A stretch of 34,561 nucleotides of DNA from Phycisphaeraceae bacterium (lineage in GTDB: Bacteria > Planctomycetota > Phycisphaerae > Phycisphaerales > Phycisphaeraceae), in contig NYZC01000372.1 of the NCBI GenBank assembly GCA_002686995.1, positions 1 to 34,561 of the forward strand. Direction: 5' to 3'. Under the pieces are notes generated by a model. The model was not told the origin of the DNA. It saw only the letters and a program-made list of their open reading frames with translations, and ran no database searches. The first letter of the stretch is position 1, and each line of letters opens with the position of its first letter. The position numbers were made by a program, and so were the translations under genes. Shown piece after piece: positions 1 to 7,165 of this stretch.

Positions 1-36
1 CGGTTCGCCGACGACCAGTGCGCGGGCTGCGGTTGA
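1..36 (+). CDS. Possible C-terminal end of a gene that starts before the window
   Basis: Frame 1 reads RFADDQCAGCG and then a TGA stop at 34-36. Eleven residues cannot identify a protein. The only support is that the frame is open from the window edge and that the following 100 bases look non-coding. It could equally be chance. Confidence 0.2.
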   Translation, partial: RFADDQCAGCG

Positions 37-58
37 GCGAAGCGAGCCCCGATGCCCT

Positions 59-159
59 ATCCGTGTTCATCCGTGGCTCTTCAACTTCTCGTCACCGCGA
101 CAGGCGCGCTGGCGGTTGTGACCCGGGTTTCGTCCTTCGGATGTCGGGTTCCGGGTACA
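59..159. repeat. Spacer with a 10-bp direct repeat and a heptamer-period array
   Basis: Two imperfect 10-bp units lie side by side at 59-78 (atccgtgttc and atccgtggct). From 125 to 159 the sequence falls into 7-nt steps: gggtttc, gtccttc, ggatgtc, gggttcc, gggtaca. This matches the 7-nt period seen in most other spacers of the window. The first ATG of the downstream gene (141) lies inside this array, so the true start of that gene may be further downstream. Confidence 0.5.
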
Positions 160-2765
160 CTCTCGGTCCTTTGATACGTCTCGAGCCCTCTGCATTTCGA
201 TATCACCGGCTGATCAAGCTCATCGTGATCGTCGTAGCGCTCGCGTCATCGGCGTTCGCCACGTCGACCCCGCCCGAAACCCGGGAACCGGTCACGCTCC
301 GCGTCAATCGCGAGCTCATCCCAGGCTGGTACGACGTCGCGTACGTCACCGAAGCCAAGGCCGCGGTCTACGCCGCCTTCCGCAAGCTGCGCCCCGACAT
401 TCGCGCGGTGAATTCGCGCGGCCTGGTCCTGCCCGGAGGTGGAGCCCGAACGTGGGAGATGGTGCCGATGATGCAGATCGCCGGCGACATCGCGCCCGAT
501 CAGCTTCTGATGGACCTGCGCAAGACGCAGACCTACATCGACAAGCGGCTGGTCTATCCGCTGGACGAGTACATCGAGCGCCTCGCCCGCGTGGAGATCG
601 AGGACGGTCACCTGCTGACCACCGACGAGTACGTGAAGCGCCTGGAGCAGGGGCCCGGCTGGCACGAGGTCGAGGCGCGCGTGTCCGAACGCTGCTGGCC
701 GCTGATGCGGCGTCGCCACCCGGACGGGACGGGCTACCACGTCTATTTCTTTCCGATCGAGCTGGTCTACACGGGCCTGCAGTACAACCGGCTGATGTTC
801 GCCGAGTACGCCGACCAGGGCGTGGAGGATCGCGTGCCCCGGGACTGGGACGAGATGCTCGACTGGGCCCGGATCATGACGGATCCGGCCCGCGGCGACT
901 ACGGCGTTCACGTCTGGATCAACAACCCCGCGCCGATGTTCTCGAACCTCGTCTACGCGGCGGGCGGCGAGATCCTCGAACGGGACGAGCAGGGCAACTG
1001 GATCTGCGCCCTGGACAGCGACGCCGCGGTCGACGCGGGGTACTTCTGGGCGCGGCTCCGGCTCGAGAAGGTGATGCGCGACGGGAAGTTCGTCTGCCGC
1101 GGCGTGATGCGGGCCTCGATGGTCCAGACGACGGGGCCGATCCGCCCGGCCATGATGTACTCGTACCTGTCGGTGAATCACATCGACATGGGCAACGACA
1201 AGAACGGTTTCGGCGCGGCGCCGGCCGGGCCGGGCGGTCTGTATCGCAGCGAATTCAATGCGCTCATGGGCGCCATCTTCTCCGGGCTGGCTCACGACAA
1301 GGCAAAGCGCGACGCGACCTGGGACTACGTCGAGTACTTCACGGGCGTCGAAGCGCAGCGGCTGAAGATCGACCGCTACGTCCAGGCTGGACTGGGACCG
1401 CGCCTGCCCAGGTCGATGATCGAGCTTGCCAACGTCGACGGGCGGTACGACAGCGTCCTGCGGCGCATCACGAGGCAGACCGACGACGCCTACGCAATCG
1501 CGTTCGCGGGCGGCGTGCCCGAGCCCTACGGCAAGAACAGTTCGGCGATCCACGACCGGATGCGCCCGACGATCGAGGCGATCTGGAACGATGCGGGCGT
1601 GCGTGACGCGATCGACGCGGGCAGGCCTGATGACGCCAAGGAGATCATTCGCGGCATCCTGGGACGCGGCACGGAACGGATCAACCGCGCCATCCTCGGG
1701 CGCCTGACGCCGGCCGAGAAGCGGACGCGCTCGGGCGTCTCGTGGACCGCGATCATCATGGTCGTCATCGGCTTCGTCTTCGTGCTGCGTATCGTCTTTC
1801 GCGCGTTCACGCCGGAGCACGAGCGACAGCGCGGCAACTGGCAGTTCGCACGTTACTGGAAGGCGTACGCCCTCGCGCTGCCGGCGCTCGCCCTGATCGC
1901 CACCTGGATGTACTGGCCGATGCTCAAGGGCACGGTGATCGCGTTCCAGGACTACAGCGTGCTCGGCGACAGCCGATGGATCGGCGTCGACAACTTCTCC
2001 GACGTGCTGTTCGACGCCCAGTTCTGGTACGCGCTGGGCGTGTCGCTGCTGTACGCGCTCATGTTCATGCTCTTCGGCTTCTGCGCCCCGATCGTGCTGG
2101 CGTTCCTGCTGAACGAGGTGCCGCGCGGCTCGATCTTCTTCCGCACGATCTACTACCTGCCGGCGGTCCTTTCAGGCGTGGTCGTGATCTTCCTGTGGAA
2201 GATGTTCTACGGACAGCAGGGGCTGCTGAACGATGTGCTCAACGGCTTCGTCTGGCTGGCGAACATGCTGCCGGGCGTCGATCTTGCGCTGTTCACCGAG
2301 GACTGGCTGCAGAATCCGCGCTGGGCGCTGTTCATGTGCCTGCTGCCGACGGTCTGGGCGGGAATGGGGCCGGGATGCCTGATCTATCTTGCGGCGCTCA
2401 AGACCGTGCCGGAAGAGCTTTACGACGCGGCGGACATGGACGGCGCGGGCATCGGCGGGAAGGTCTTCGGTGTCGCGGTGCCGGTGATCAAGATCCTGGT
2501 CATGATCAACTTCATCGGCGCGATGATCGGCGCCGTGCGCGGCTCGGGCGGCTTCGTCCTGGCGATGACCGGCGGCGGTCCCTACAACGAGCGGGGCGGC
2601 GCGACGGAGGTGGTGGGGCTCAAGCTCTTCTACACGACGTTCGGGGATCTGCGCTTCGGCGTGGGCGCTGCGATGGCCTGGGTGGTCGGATCGATCCTGC
2701 TCGGCTTTACGGTATTTCAGCTGAAGAGGCTGGCGAACGTGGAATTCAGAACGGCGACGAGTTGA
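141..2765 (+). CDS. ABC sugar transporter: solute-binding protein fused to MalF-type permease
   Basis: One chain of about 874 residues combines two parts that are normally separate. A signal-peptide-like stretch (IKLIVIVVALASSAFA, about residues 25-40) is followed by a family-1-type extracellular solute-binding domain to about residue 520. A first membrane helix lies at about 535-557, then six helices typical of MalF-like permeases (about 575-597, 629-655, 671-692, 728-750, 780-800 and 840-862). The EAA loop that contacts the ATPase is present as EELYDAADMDGAG at about 757. The fused binding domain would sit tethered outside the membrane next to its own channel. The frame is open upstream to a GTG at 18, but that stretch looks non-coding. 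ATG 141 is used here; TTG 171 or CTG 210 are possible and give a tidier signal peptide. The partner permease follows 78 bp downstream. No ATPase is adjacent. The substrate is unknown; a carbohydrate is inferred from the family and neighbours. Confidence 0.88.
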   Translation: MSGSGYTLGPLIRLEPSAFRYHRLIKLIVIVVALASSAFATSTPPETREPVTLRVNRELIPGWYDVAYVTEAKAAVYAAFRKLRPDIRAVNSRGLVLPGGGARTWEMVPMMQIAGDIAPDQLLMDLRKTQTYIDKRLVYPLDEYIERLARVEIEDGHLLTTDEYVKRLEQGPGWHEVEARVSERCWPLMRRRHPDGTGYHVYFFPIELVYTGLQYNRLMFAEYADQGVEDRVPRDWDEMLDWARIMTDPARGDYGVHVWINNPAPMFSNLVYAAGGEILERDEQGNWICALDSDAAVDAGYFWARLRLEKVMRDGKFVCRGVMRASMVQTTGPIRPAMMYSYLSVNHIDMGNDKNGFGAAPAGPGGLYRSEFNALMGAIFSGLAHDKAKRDATWDYVEYFTGVEAQRLKIDRYVQAGLGPRLPRSMIELANVDGRYDSVLRRITRQTDDAYAIAFAGGVPEPYGKNSSAIHDRMRPTIEAIWNDAGVRDAIDAGRPDDAKEIIRGILGRGTERINRAILGRLTPAEKRTRSGVSWTAIIMVVIGFVFVLRIVFRAFTPEHERQRGNWQFARYWKAYALALPALALIATWMYWPMLKGTVIAFQDYSVLGDSRWIGVDNFSDVLFDAQFWYALGVSLLYALMFMLFGFCAPIVLAFLLNEVPRGSIFFRTIYYLPAVLSGVVVIFLWKMFYGQQGLLNDVLNGFVWLANMLPGVDLALFTEDWLQNPRWALFMCLLPTVWAGMGPGCLIYLAALKTVPEELYDAADMDGAGIGGKVFGVAVPVIKILVMINFIGAMIGAVRGSGGFVLAMTGGGPYNERGGATEVVGLKLFYTTFGDLRFGVGAAMAWVVGSILLGFTVFQLKRLANVEFRTATS

Positions 2766-2767
2766 AT

Positions 2768-2800
2768 GATTTTTGATTTTTGATTTTTGAATTCTGATTG
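2768..2800. repeat. AT-rich heptamer array after the stop codon
   Basis: Starting 2 nt after the TGA stop, the unit gattttt occurs three times in exact 7-nt steps (2768-2774, 2775-2781, 2782-2788). A degenerate unit gaattct (2789-2795) and a partial unit follow. It is one of the few AT-rich stretches in the window. It contains a T-rich run but no stable stem before it, so it is not a classical terminator. Confidence 0.8.
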
Positions 2801-2806
2801 TCGATC

Positions 2807-2843
2807 AGGAGGTGATGTCGTGACGGAAAGCGAAATCTAGACC
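2807..2843 (+). promoter_or_regulatory. Strong Shine-Dalgarno site with six-codon mini-ORF ahead of the permease start
   Basis: AGGAGGTGAT at 2807-2816 is an extended anti-SD match, much better than at other genes here. It lies about 7 nt before GTG 2820, which opens a frame reading MTESEI and stopping at TAG 2838-2840. The permease ATG at 2844 is in the same frame, 3 nt after the amber codon. The SD site is too far (about 31 nt) to serve ATG 2844 directly. Either ribosomes reinitiate after the mini-ORF, or the amber codon interrupts what was once the permease N-terminus. Confidence 0.55.
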
Positions 2844-4862
2844 ATGCCCATCATTTCCCATGTCGGTCGCCGCTCGATCAGGGTAAGGCTGTTCATCGCC
2901 GCGATGTACCTCCTGCTCATCCTCGGCGCGATCAGCATGGTCTATCCGCTGCTGCTCATGCTCGCGGTCTCCGTCACCAGCAGCACCGACTCGCACAAGC
3001 TCACCCCGCTTCCGCGGTACCTCTACGACGACGACGCGTTGTGGCCCAAATACCTCGAATCGAAGTACGGCAGCGTCACCCAGGCGGAGAAGACCCTGTT
3101 CCGATCCATCGGCAACTGGCCGCGCATCGAGCCGCCCGTCATCGACCAGGCGCTGCGCGAACGTGCCGAACAGTTCATCGCGTTCCGGGCCTCGGCGCCC
3201 TGGCCGCGCGAGTGGTACGGGCTCGGTCAGACCGGCGACGGCAACGACACGGCGGGCCATCCTCCGAACGGAAGGGCGTGGAAGGCCACCATCTACGACC
3301 GGTACGACGGTGACACGGGCGCCTATTCGCAGGAACTGGGCATCCCGTTCAAGTCATGGACGCAGGTCAAGCCGCCGCTGCCTCCTCTCGAAGCGCGGCG
3401 ATTCAATTTCCCGGACGAGATCCGCTACCAGGTTCTGGACGAGCTCAAGAAGGAGGCGGCGCCCGCGGATCGAATGGTCGTCAACCTCGACGCCGTTTAC
3501 TGGCACGGCTACCTGCGACGCAAGTGGGCGCGCGTGGAGGCCTACAACGAGGCGCACGGCACGACTCATGAACGATACGACGAGGTCCTGCTGAGCCGCC
3601 GGCCGCCGGCCGCCGGAACGGCGCGCGACGACTGGGAGGATTTCGTCCGATTCGAGCTCAACCTGGCCTACATCCGGCTCGACGCGTCGGTGGAGCAGGC
3701 GTACCGCGACCTGCTCGCGGAACGGTACGGCAACCGTATCGAGCAGCTCAACGAGAAATGGGGCACCGCCCACGCCGATTTCGCGGATATCCGATTGCCG
3801 CAGGGCATCCCGGGCGGCGCGCAGTCCCACCTCGACTACGCGGCTTTCGTCAAGGACCGATCGCGCTGTCCGCTCGATGCGATGTCGATCTACGGACCGC
3901 GCCAGGGATTCGAGGGATTCCTCGCGGAGCGTGGGGACGGTCCCGTGACGCCGGCGTTGCTGCCCCTGGAGACGGTCGACTTCATCGATTTCGCGGAGCG
4001 GAAGAGTGCCTGGCGCTGGGAGTTCATGACGCGCAACTACAAGGTCGTGCTCAACTTCATCATGCTTCACGGCAACGGCGTGCGCAACACGGTCATCTAC
4101 TGCACGTTGATGATCCTGGTAACGCTGACGATCAATCCGCTCGCCGCCTACGCCCTCAGCCGGTACAAGCCGCCGAGCACCTACAAGATCCTGCTGTTCT
4201 GCATGTGCACGATGGCCTTTCCGCCGGAGGTCACGATGATTCCGTCCTTCCTGCTGTTGAAGCGCTTTCCCGCGCTCGGGTTCGCGGTGGCGCTCGTCGT
4301 GGGAATCGGCGTCGCGTGGGCGCTTGCGCGGCTGCTTCCGAAGGTGCCCGAGGTCGTGCGCGGCATCGGCGCCGGCGTCGTGGCGCTGGGGGTCGGCTTC
4401 TACCTGCTGCCGCGCCTTGTCGGTAGTCAGACGGCGTACGTCAGTCTCCTGAACACGTTCTGGGCGCTCATCCTTCCGGCGGCGGCGAACGGATTCGGCA
4501 TCTTTCTTCTGAAGGGCTTCTTCGATTCGCTGCCGCGCGAGCTCTACGAGGCGGCCGAGGTCGACGGTGGCGGCGAGTGGACGAAGTTCTGGACGATTAC
4601 GATGAGCCTGTCGAAGCCGATCCTCGCCGTGCTCGCCCTGCAGGCGTTCACCGCGGCGTACAGCGAGTTCATGATGGCGCTGGTCATCATTCCGGACGAG
4701 AGGATGTGGACTCTGATGGTCTGGCTGTTTCAGCTTCAGAACCAGGTGCCGCCGTATGTCATCAACGCGAGCCTCGTCATCGCGGCCATCCCGACGTTTC
4801 TCATCTTTCTGTTCTGCCAGAACGTCATTATGCGCGGGATCATCGTTCCGGTTGAGAAATGA
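2844..4862 (+). CDS. MalG-type ABC sugar permease with giant extracytoplasmic loop
   Basis: This 672-residue protein is more than twice the usual length of MalG-like permeases (about 280). Helix 1 is at about 17-45. It is followed by a roughly 350-residue hydrophilic insertion before helix 2 (about 415-440). The rest follows the family: a TMAFPPEVTMIPSFLLL segment at about 456, an EAA loop (ELYEAAEVDGGGEW, about 566) and final helices at about 593-615 and 638-663. Two additional hydrophobic segments (about 477-499 and 504-527) interrupt the normal run from FLLLKRF to LLNTFWALILP. The big loop holds three related segments at about 69-98, 223-255 and 287-323. The last contains YGNRIEQLNEKWGT, which resembles a stretch I know from GH42 beta-galactosidases (inference). 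It should pair with the upstream fused binding protein/permease to import a sugar-like compound. Confidence 0.85.
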   Translation: MPIISHVGRRSIRVRLFIAAMYLLLILGAISMVYPLLLMLAVSVTSSTDSHKLTPLPRYLYDDDALWPKYLESKYGSVTQAEKTLFRSIGNWPRIEPPVIDQALRERAEQFIAFRASAPWPREWYGLGQTGDGNDTAGHPPNGRAWKATIYDRYDGDTGAYSQELGIPFKSWTQVKPPLPPLEARRFNFPDEIRYQVLDELKKEAAPADRMVVNLDAVYWHGYLRRKWARVEAYNEAHGTTHERYDEVLLSRRPPAAGTARDDWEDFVRFELNLAYIRLDASVEQAYRDLLAERYGNRIEQLNEKWGTAHADFADIRLPQGIPGGAQSHLDYAAFVKDRSRCPLDAMSIYGPRQGFEGFLAERGDGPVTPALLPLETVDFIDFAERKSAWRWEFMTRNYKVVLNFIMLHGNGVRNTVIYCTLMILVTLTINPLAAYALSRYKPPSTYKILLFCMCTMAFPPEVTMIPSFLLLKRFPALGFAVALVVGIGVAWALARLLPKVPEVVRGIGAGVVALGVGFYLLPRLVGSQTAYVSLLNTFWALILPAAANGFGIFLLKGFFDSLPRELYEAAEVDGGGEWTKFWTITMSLSKPILAVLALQAFTAAYSEFMMALVIIPDERMWTLMVWLFQLQNQVPPYVINASLVIAAIPTFLIFLFCQNVIMRGIIVPVEK

Positions 4863-4864
4863 TG

Positions 4865-5038
4865 CGTGGGGTATGGGGTGTCGGGTTCGGGAACGCGACC
4901 ATGGCATTCGACCCGCGGGCTGACGCCGCGCGGTGCGCCGACTGGATGGCGTACCGTGTGCGTCAGCCCACGGGTCTGATGCGCGGCGCGCCCGACCTGC
5001 GCGGCTTCCAAGACCCCATACCCCAGAACCTAGTCTAG
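4865..5038. repeat. Composite spacer element, copy A: G-run heptamers, hairpin core, C-run heptamers
   Basis: This fills the gap between two convergent genes. Left array 4865-4891 has the units cgtgggg, tatgggg, tgtcggg and ttcggg. Right array 5011-5038 has agacccc, atacccc, agaacct and agtctag. The segments ggggtatgggg (4868-4878) and ccccatacccc (5014-5024) are exact inverted complements. The core (4901-5009) recurs in copies B, C and D. Within it ACCCGCGGGCTGACGC (4911-4926) faces GCGTCAGCCCACGGGT (4960-4975) with 15 of 16 pairs and one G-T. The stem continues inward to 4939/4948 through three more G-T pairs and one bulge. The right array covers the stop codon of the minus-strand gene (5030-5032). 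Confidence 0.85.
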
Positions 5039-6022
5039 ATCCCCTGATACCACCGACCTCAGCACGACGTCGACGCTCTTGAGCGCCTCGTCCACCGTGC
5101 AGCTGACCTGCTTCCCCGTCGTGACCGCTTGGAGGAACTCCCGGATTTCATCCCGAAACATGTCGTCCCGCTCGGTCGCGATCGTGTCGCGCTCCCAGGC
5201 GCCCACGTTCCGTGACCAGGCAGCCACCGTGCATTCATCCCACGACGAAAACTCGACGATGATCACGCCGTCGGTGCCGATCAGCTCGATCTGGCGGCGC
5301 CGCGGCGTCTGAAAGAAATCGAGATGCACCGTCGCGGAGCATCGATCCTCGAACCCGATGAGGATGTCGGCCACGTCCGGCACGCGCAGGCCGATGTCGC
5401 TGAAGCTTCCGCATTCGCATTCGACGCGATGCACGTCCTGCCCCGCATACCAGATCGCAAGGTCGATGTCGTGGGTGAGGTCGAACGCGCCCCAGCGTAT
5501 TGTTTCGGGCGACCATACCTCGCGGTAGTCCGGCCGGATCTCCGGCATCGGCTCGCCCACGAGCGCGCGGATCGTGACGACGCGACCGATGCGCCCCTCG
5601 TCGAGCAGTCGCTTTGCCTTGACGAGCCCCTCGTGGAATCGAAAGCACAGGCCGACCATCATCGTTCGATCGGAGGCGGCGAGCGCCGACTGAAGGTCAT
5701 CGATCCCGTCACGCGAATCGCAGATCGGCTTCTCGCTGAACACGTGGCAGCCGGCCCGCAGGGCATCGAGGGCCATGGGAATGTGCAGTCGCGGCGGGGT
5801 CATGATCCATACGCAGTCGGGCGCGGCGGCGAGCCCTTCGGCGTAGGAGCCAAAGGGGCGGGCGATTGGCGTTTCGGCGACCAGCGACTCGATTTGTGCG
5901 GCGACCGGATCGAAGCATCGGATGTCGGTGATGCCGAGCGCGGCGAGATTGCGTGCATGTCGCTTGCCGATGCTGCCGCAGCCGGCGATGAGGACGCTGA
6001 GATGCTGCCAGGCATGGGTCAT
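5030..6022 (-). CDS. Gfo/Idh/MocA family oxidoreductase
   Basis: The product has 330 residues, normal for this family of NAD(P)-dependent sugar or cyclitol dehydrogenases. A Rossmann dinucleotide site starts at once (VLIAGCGSIGKRHARNL, GxGxxG at residues 14-19). The family's EKP motif is seen in VFSEKPI at about residue 97. The substrate domain carries DLTHDIDLAIW, matching the conserved H-x-x-D-type catalytic region. The frame is open upstream to 6268, but that extension would translate repeat element B and its heptamer array, so ATG at 6022 (MTHAWQHL) is the start. It is probably cytoplasmic. It faces a PhyH dioxygenase gene across a divergent spacer and follows a sugar-type transporter, which suggests oxidation of an imported sugar derivative. 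The substrate cannot be told from sequence. Confidence 0.92.
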   Translation of the reverse strand: MTHAWQHLSVLIAGCGSIGKRHARNLAALGITDIRCFDPVAAQIESLVAETPIARPFGSYAEGLAAAPDCVWIMTPPRLHIPMALDALRAGCHVFSEKPICDSRDGIDDLQSALAASDRTMMVGLCFRFHEGLVKAKRLLDEGRIGRVVTIRALVGEPMPEIRPDYREVWSPETIRWGAFDLTHDIDLAIWYAGQDVHRVECECGSFSDIGLRVPDVADILIGFEDRCSATVHLDFFQTPRRRQIELIGTDGVIIVEFSSWDECTVAAWSRNVGAWERDTIATERDDMFRDEIREFLQAVTTGKQVSCTVDEALKSVDVVLRSVVSGDLD

Positions 6023-6028
6023 GGAGCT

Positions 6029-6280
6029 AGGGTCGAGGGTCTGGGGTCGAGGGTCTGGGGTCTGGGGTCTGGGATGGAGGGTGCGGCGCCGCGCAGGTCG
6101 GGAGCGCTGCGCATCAGACCCGTGGGCCTCAGCCGGCTGACGCCCACGGTACGCCAAGCCGTCGGCGAACCGCGCGGCGTAAGCCCGCGGGTCGAATGGC
6201 ATGGCGACCTGATACCATGCCGGACTCAACTTCTCGTTATACCCCATACCCGATACCAGATACCCCATACCCTGGACCCC
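6029..6280. repeat. Composite spacer element, copy B: longest heptamer arrays around the core
   Basis: The left array at 6029-6077 has seven exact 7-nt units (agggtcg, agggtct, ggggtcg, agggtct, ggggtct, ggggtct, gggatgg). The right array at 6239-6280 has six (atacccc, atacccg, ataccag, atacccc, ataccct, ggacccc). The core between them (about 6084-6206) is in reverse orientation to copy A, is nearly identical to it, and has an additional 9 bp near 6127-6135. Despite the flipped core, G-runs remain on the left and C-runs on the right of the plus strand. This spacer lies between divergently transcribed genes, unlike the other three copies. Confidence 0.85.
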
Positions 6281-6296
6281 GAAGCGAGGCGTCGAC

Positions 6297-6302
6297 TACA
6301 AT
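6297..6302 (+). promoter_or_regulatory. Candidate -10 box for the PhyH gene
   Basis: TACAAT lies 50 bp before ATG 6352, just after the right heptamer array of element B. No good -35 match is seen at 17 bp; that position falls in the array. Moderate to low confidence. Confidence 0.35.
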
Positions 6303-6351
6303 CATCGATTGAGCCTTGAAACCATGCGCGTTTCCCAGGAGAGCCGCCTCG

Positions 6352-7125
6352 ATGTCTGACGCCCTGTTCAACACCGCTCCGCCAAAGACCCTCAGCTCCG
6401 AGCAGATGGACCACTTCCGTCGCGAGGGCTACGTGATCATCGAGAACCTCTACACGCAGGATGAAATCGACCGGATGCACCAACTGCGTCTCCAGGTCGA
6501 GAAGGAAGCCGAGGGACGCACCGACGGGTACGCCCGCGACGGCGGCGAGTACAACATCGAGCCGCTCGTTACCGATCCGACCGGCAGGACCGTCGCGCTC
6601 CGCAAGATCCAGGAGGTGTTCAAGAGCGAGCCGTCATTCCGTGAGGTGGCGGCCAACGTCAGGATTCTCGACATCGTCGAGGACATGATCGGCCGGCCGA
6701 TCTACTACCACTCCAGCAAGCTCATGTGCAAGCCCGCGCTCGGGGGTCGCCGCAAGCCGTGGCACCAGGACTTCGCGTACTGGGACACCATGCAGCCGAA
6801 GCAGGTCACCGTGTGGGGCGCCATCGACGCCGCGACGCGCGAGAACGGGTGCATGCAGGTGATTCCCCGCTCGCACCTGAAGGGGCTCGTGCCGCACTAC
6901 AAAGGTGAAGACTTCATGATCGACGAGCAGCGCATCGACGAGAGCGAAATCGTCTTCGCGGAGATGAACCCCGGGGACGTGTTGTTCTTCAACGTGCTGC
7001 TGCTGCATGCTTCAGCGCCCAACACGTCCGACAAACCGCGCCTCGCGACGATCATCGATTTCGACTCGAACCAGCGGATCGAAGGTCACCTGTATGGCAG
7101 CGACACGCCGCTGCGCGGCGCGTGA
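6352..7125 (+). CDS. Phytanoyl-CoA dioxygenase (PhyH) family Fe(II)/2-oxoglutarate oxygenase
   Basis: The 257-residue enzyme has the size and motifs of the PhyH family. The iron ligands are visible as H138-x-D140 in WHQDFAYW and H219 in LLLHASAPN. R230 (DKPRLATII) is placed to bind 2-oxoglutarate. The N-terminal helix FRREGYVIIENL is typical. Such enzymes hydroxylate or otherwise oxidise small molecules, and bacterial members act on diverse substrates, so phytanoyl-CoA should not be assumed. ATG 6352 is chosen because AGGAG lies at 6338-6342 and the residues before it (from TTG 6316) look unrelated. It is divergent from the Gfo/Idh/MocA gene. A second PhyH gene lies at 14457-15341. Confidence 0.92.
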   Translation: MSDALFNTAPPKTLSSEQMDHFRREGYVIIENLYTQDEIDRMHQLRLQVEKEAEGRTDGYARDGGEYNIEPLVTDPTGRTVALRKIQEVFKSEPSFREVAANVRILDIVEDMIGRPIYYHSSKLMCKPALGGRRKPWHQDFAYWDTMQPKQVTVWGAIDAATRENGCMQVIPRSHLKGLVPHYKGEDFMIDEQRIDESEIVFAEMNPGDVLFFNVLLLHASAPNTSDKPRLATIIDFDSNQRIEGHLYGSDTPLRGA

Positions 7126-7165
7126 CGGACGCGGTATTCTCCTTTCGTTCGGCGGAGGTCATCGA

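Noticed and set aside
1600-1760. Fusion of two transporter genes caused by a lost stop codon
   Set aside because: The linker continues smoothly into an additional membrane helix with no frame change, stop remnant or start signal, so a real fusion is preferred, pending read support.
246-1820. 524-codon minus-strand frame within the transporter gene
   Set aside because: The plus-strand frame shows a solute-binding domain and permease helices; the minus frame is a compositional shadow.
4901-5009. Small protein encoded by the repeat core (frame beginning near MAFDPRADAARCADW)
   Set aside because: The frame is broken or shifted in the other copies and differences do not respect codons, while base pairing is preserved.
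6023-6268. N-terminal extension of the Gfo/Idh/MocA gene up to 6268
   Set aside because: The extension would translate the heptamer array and repeat core B, and the Rossmann motif sits correctly after ATG 6022.
6029-6280. CRISPR array
   Set aside because: Units are 7 nt and contiguous with no spacers, and no cas gene is present.
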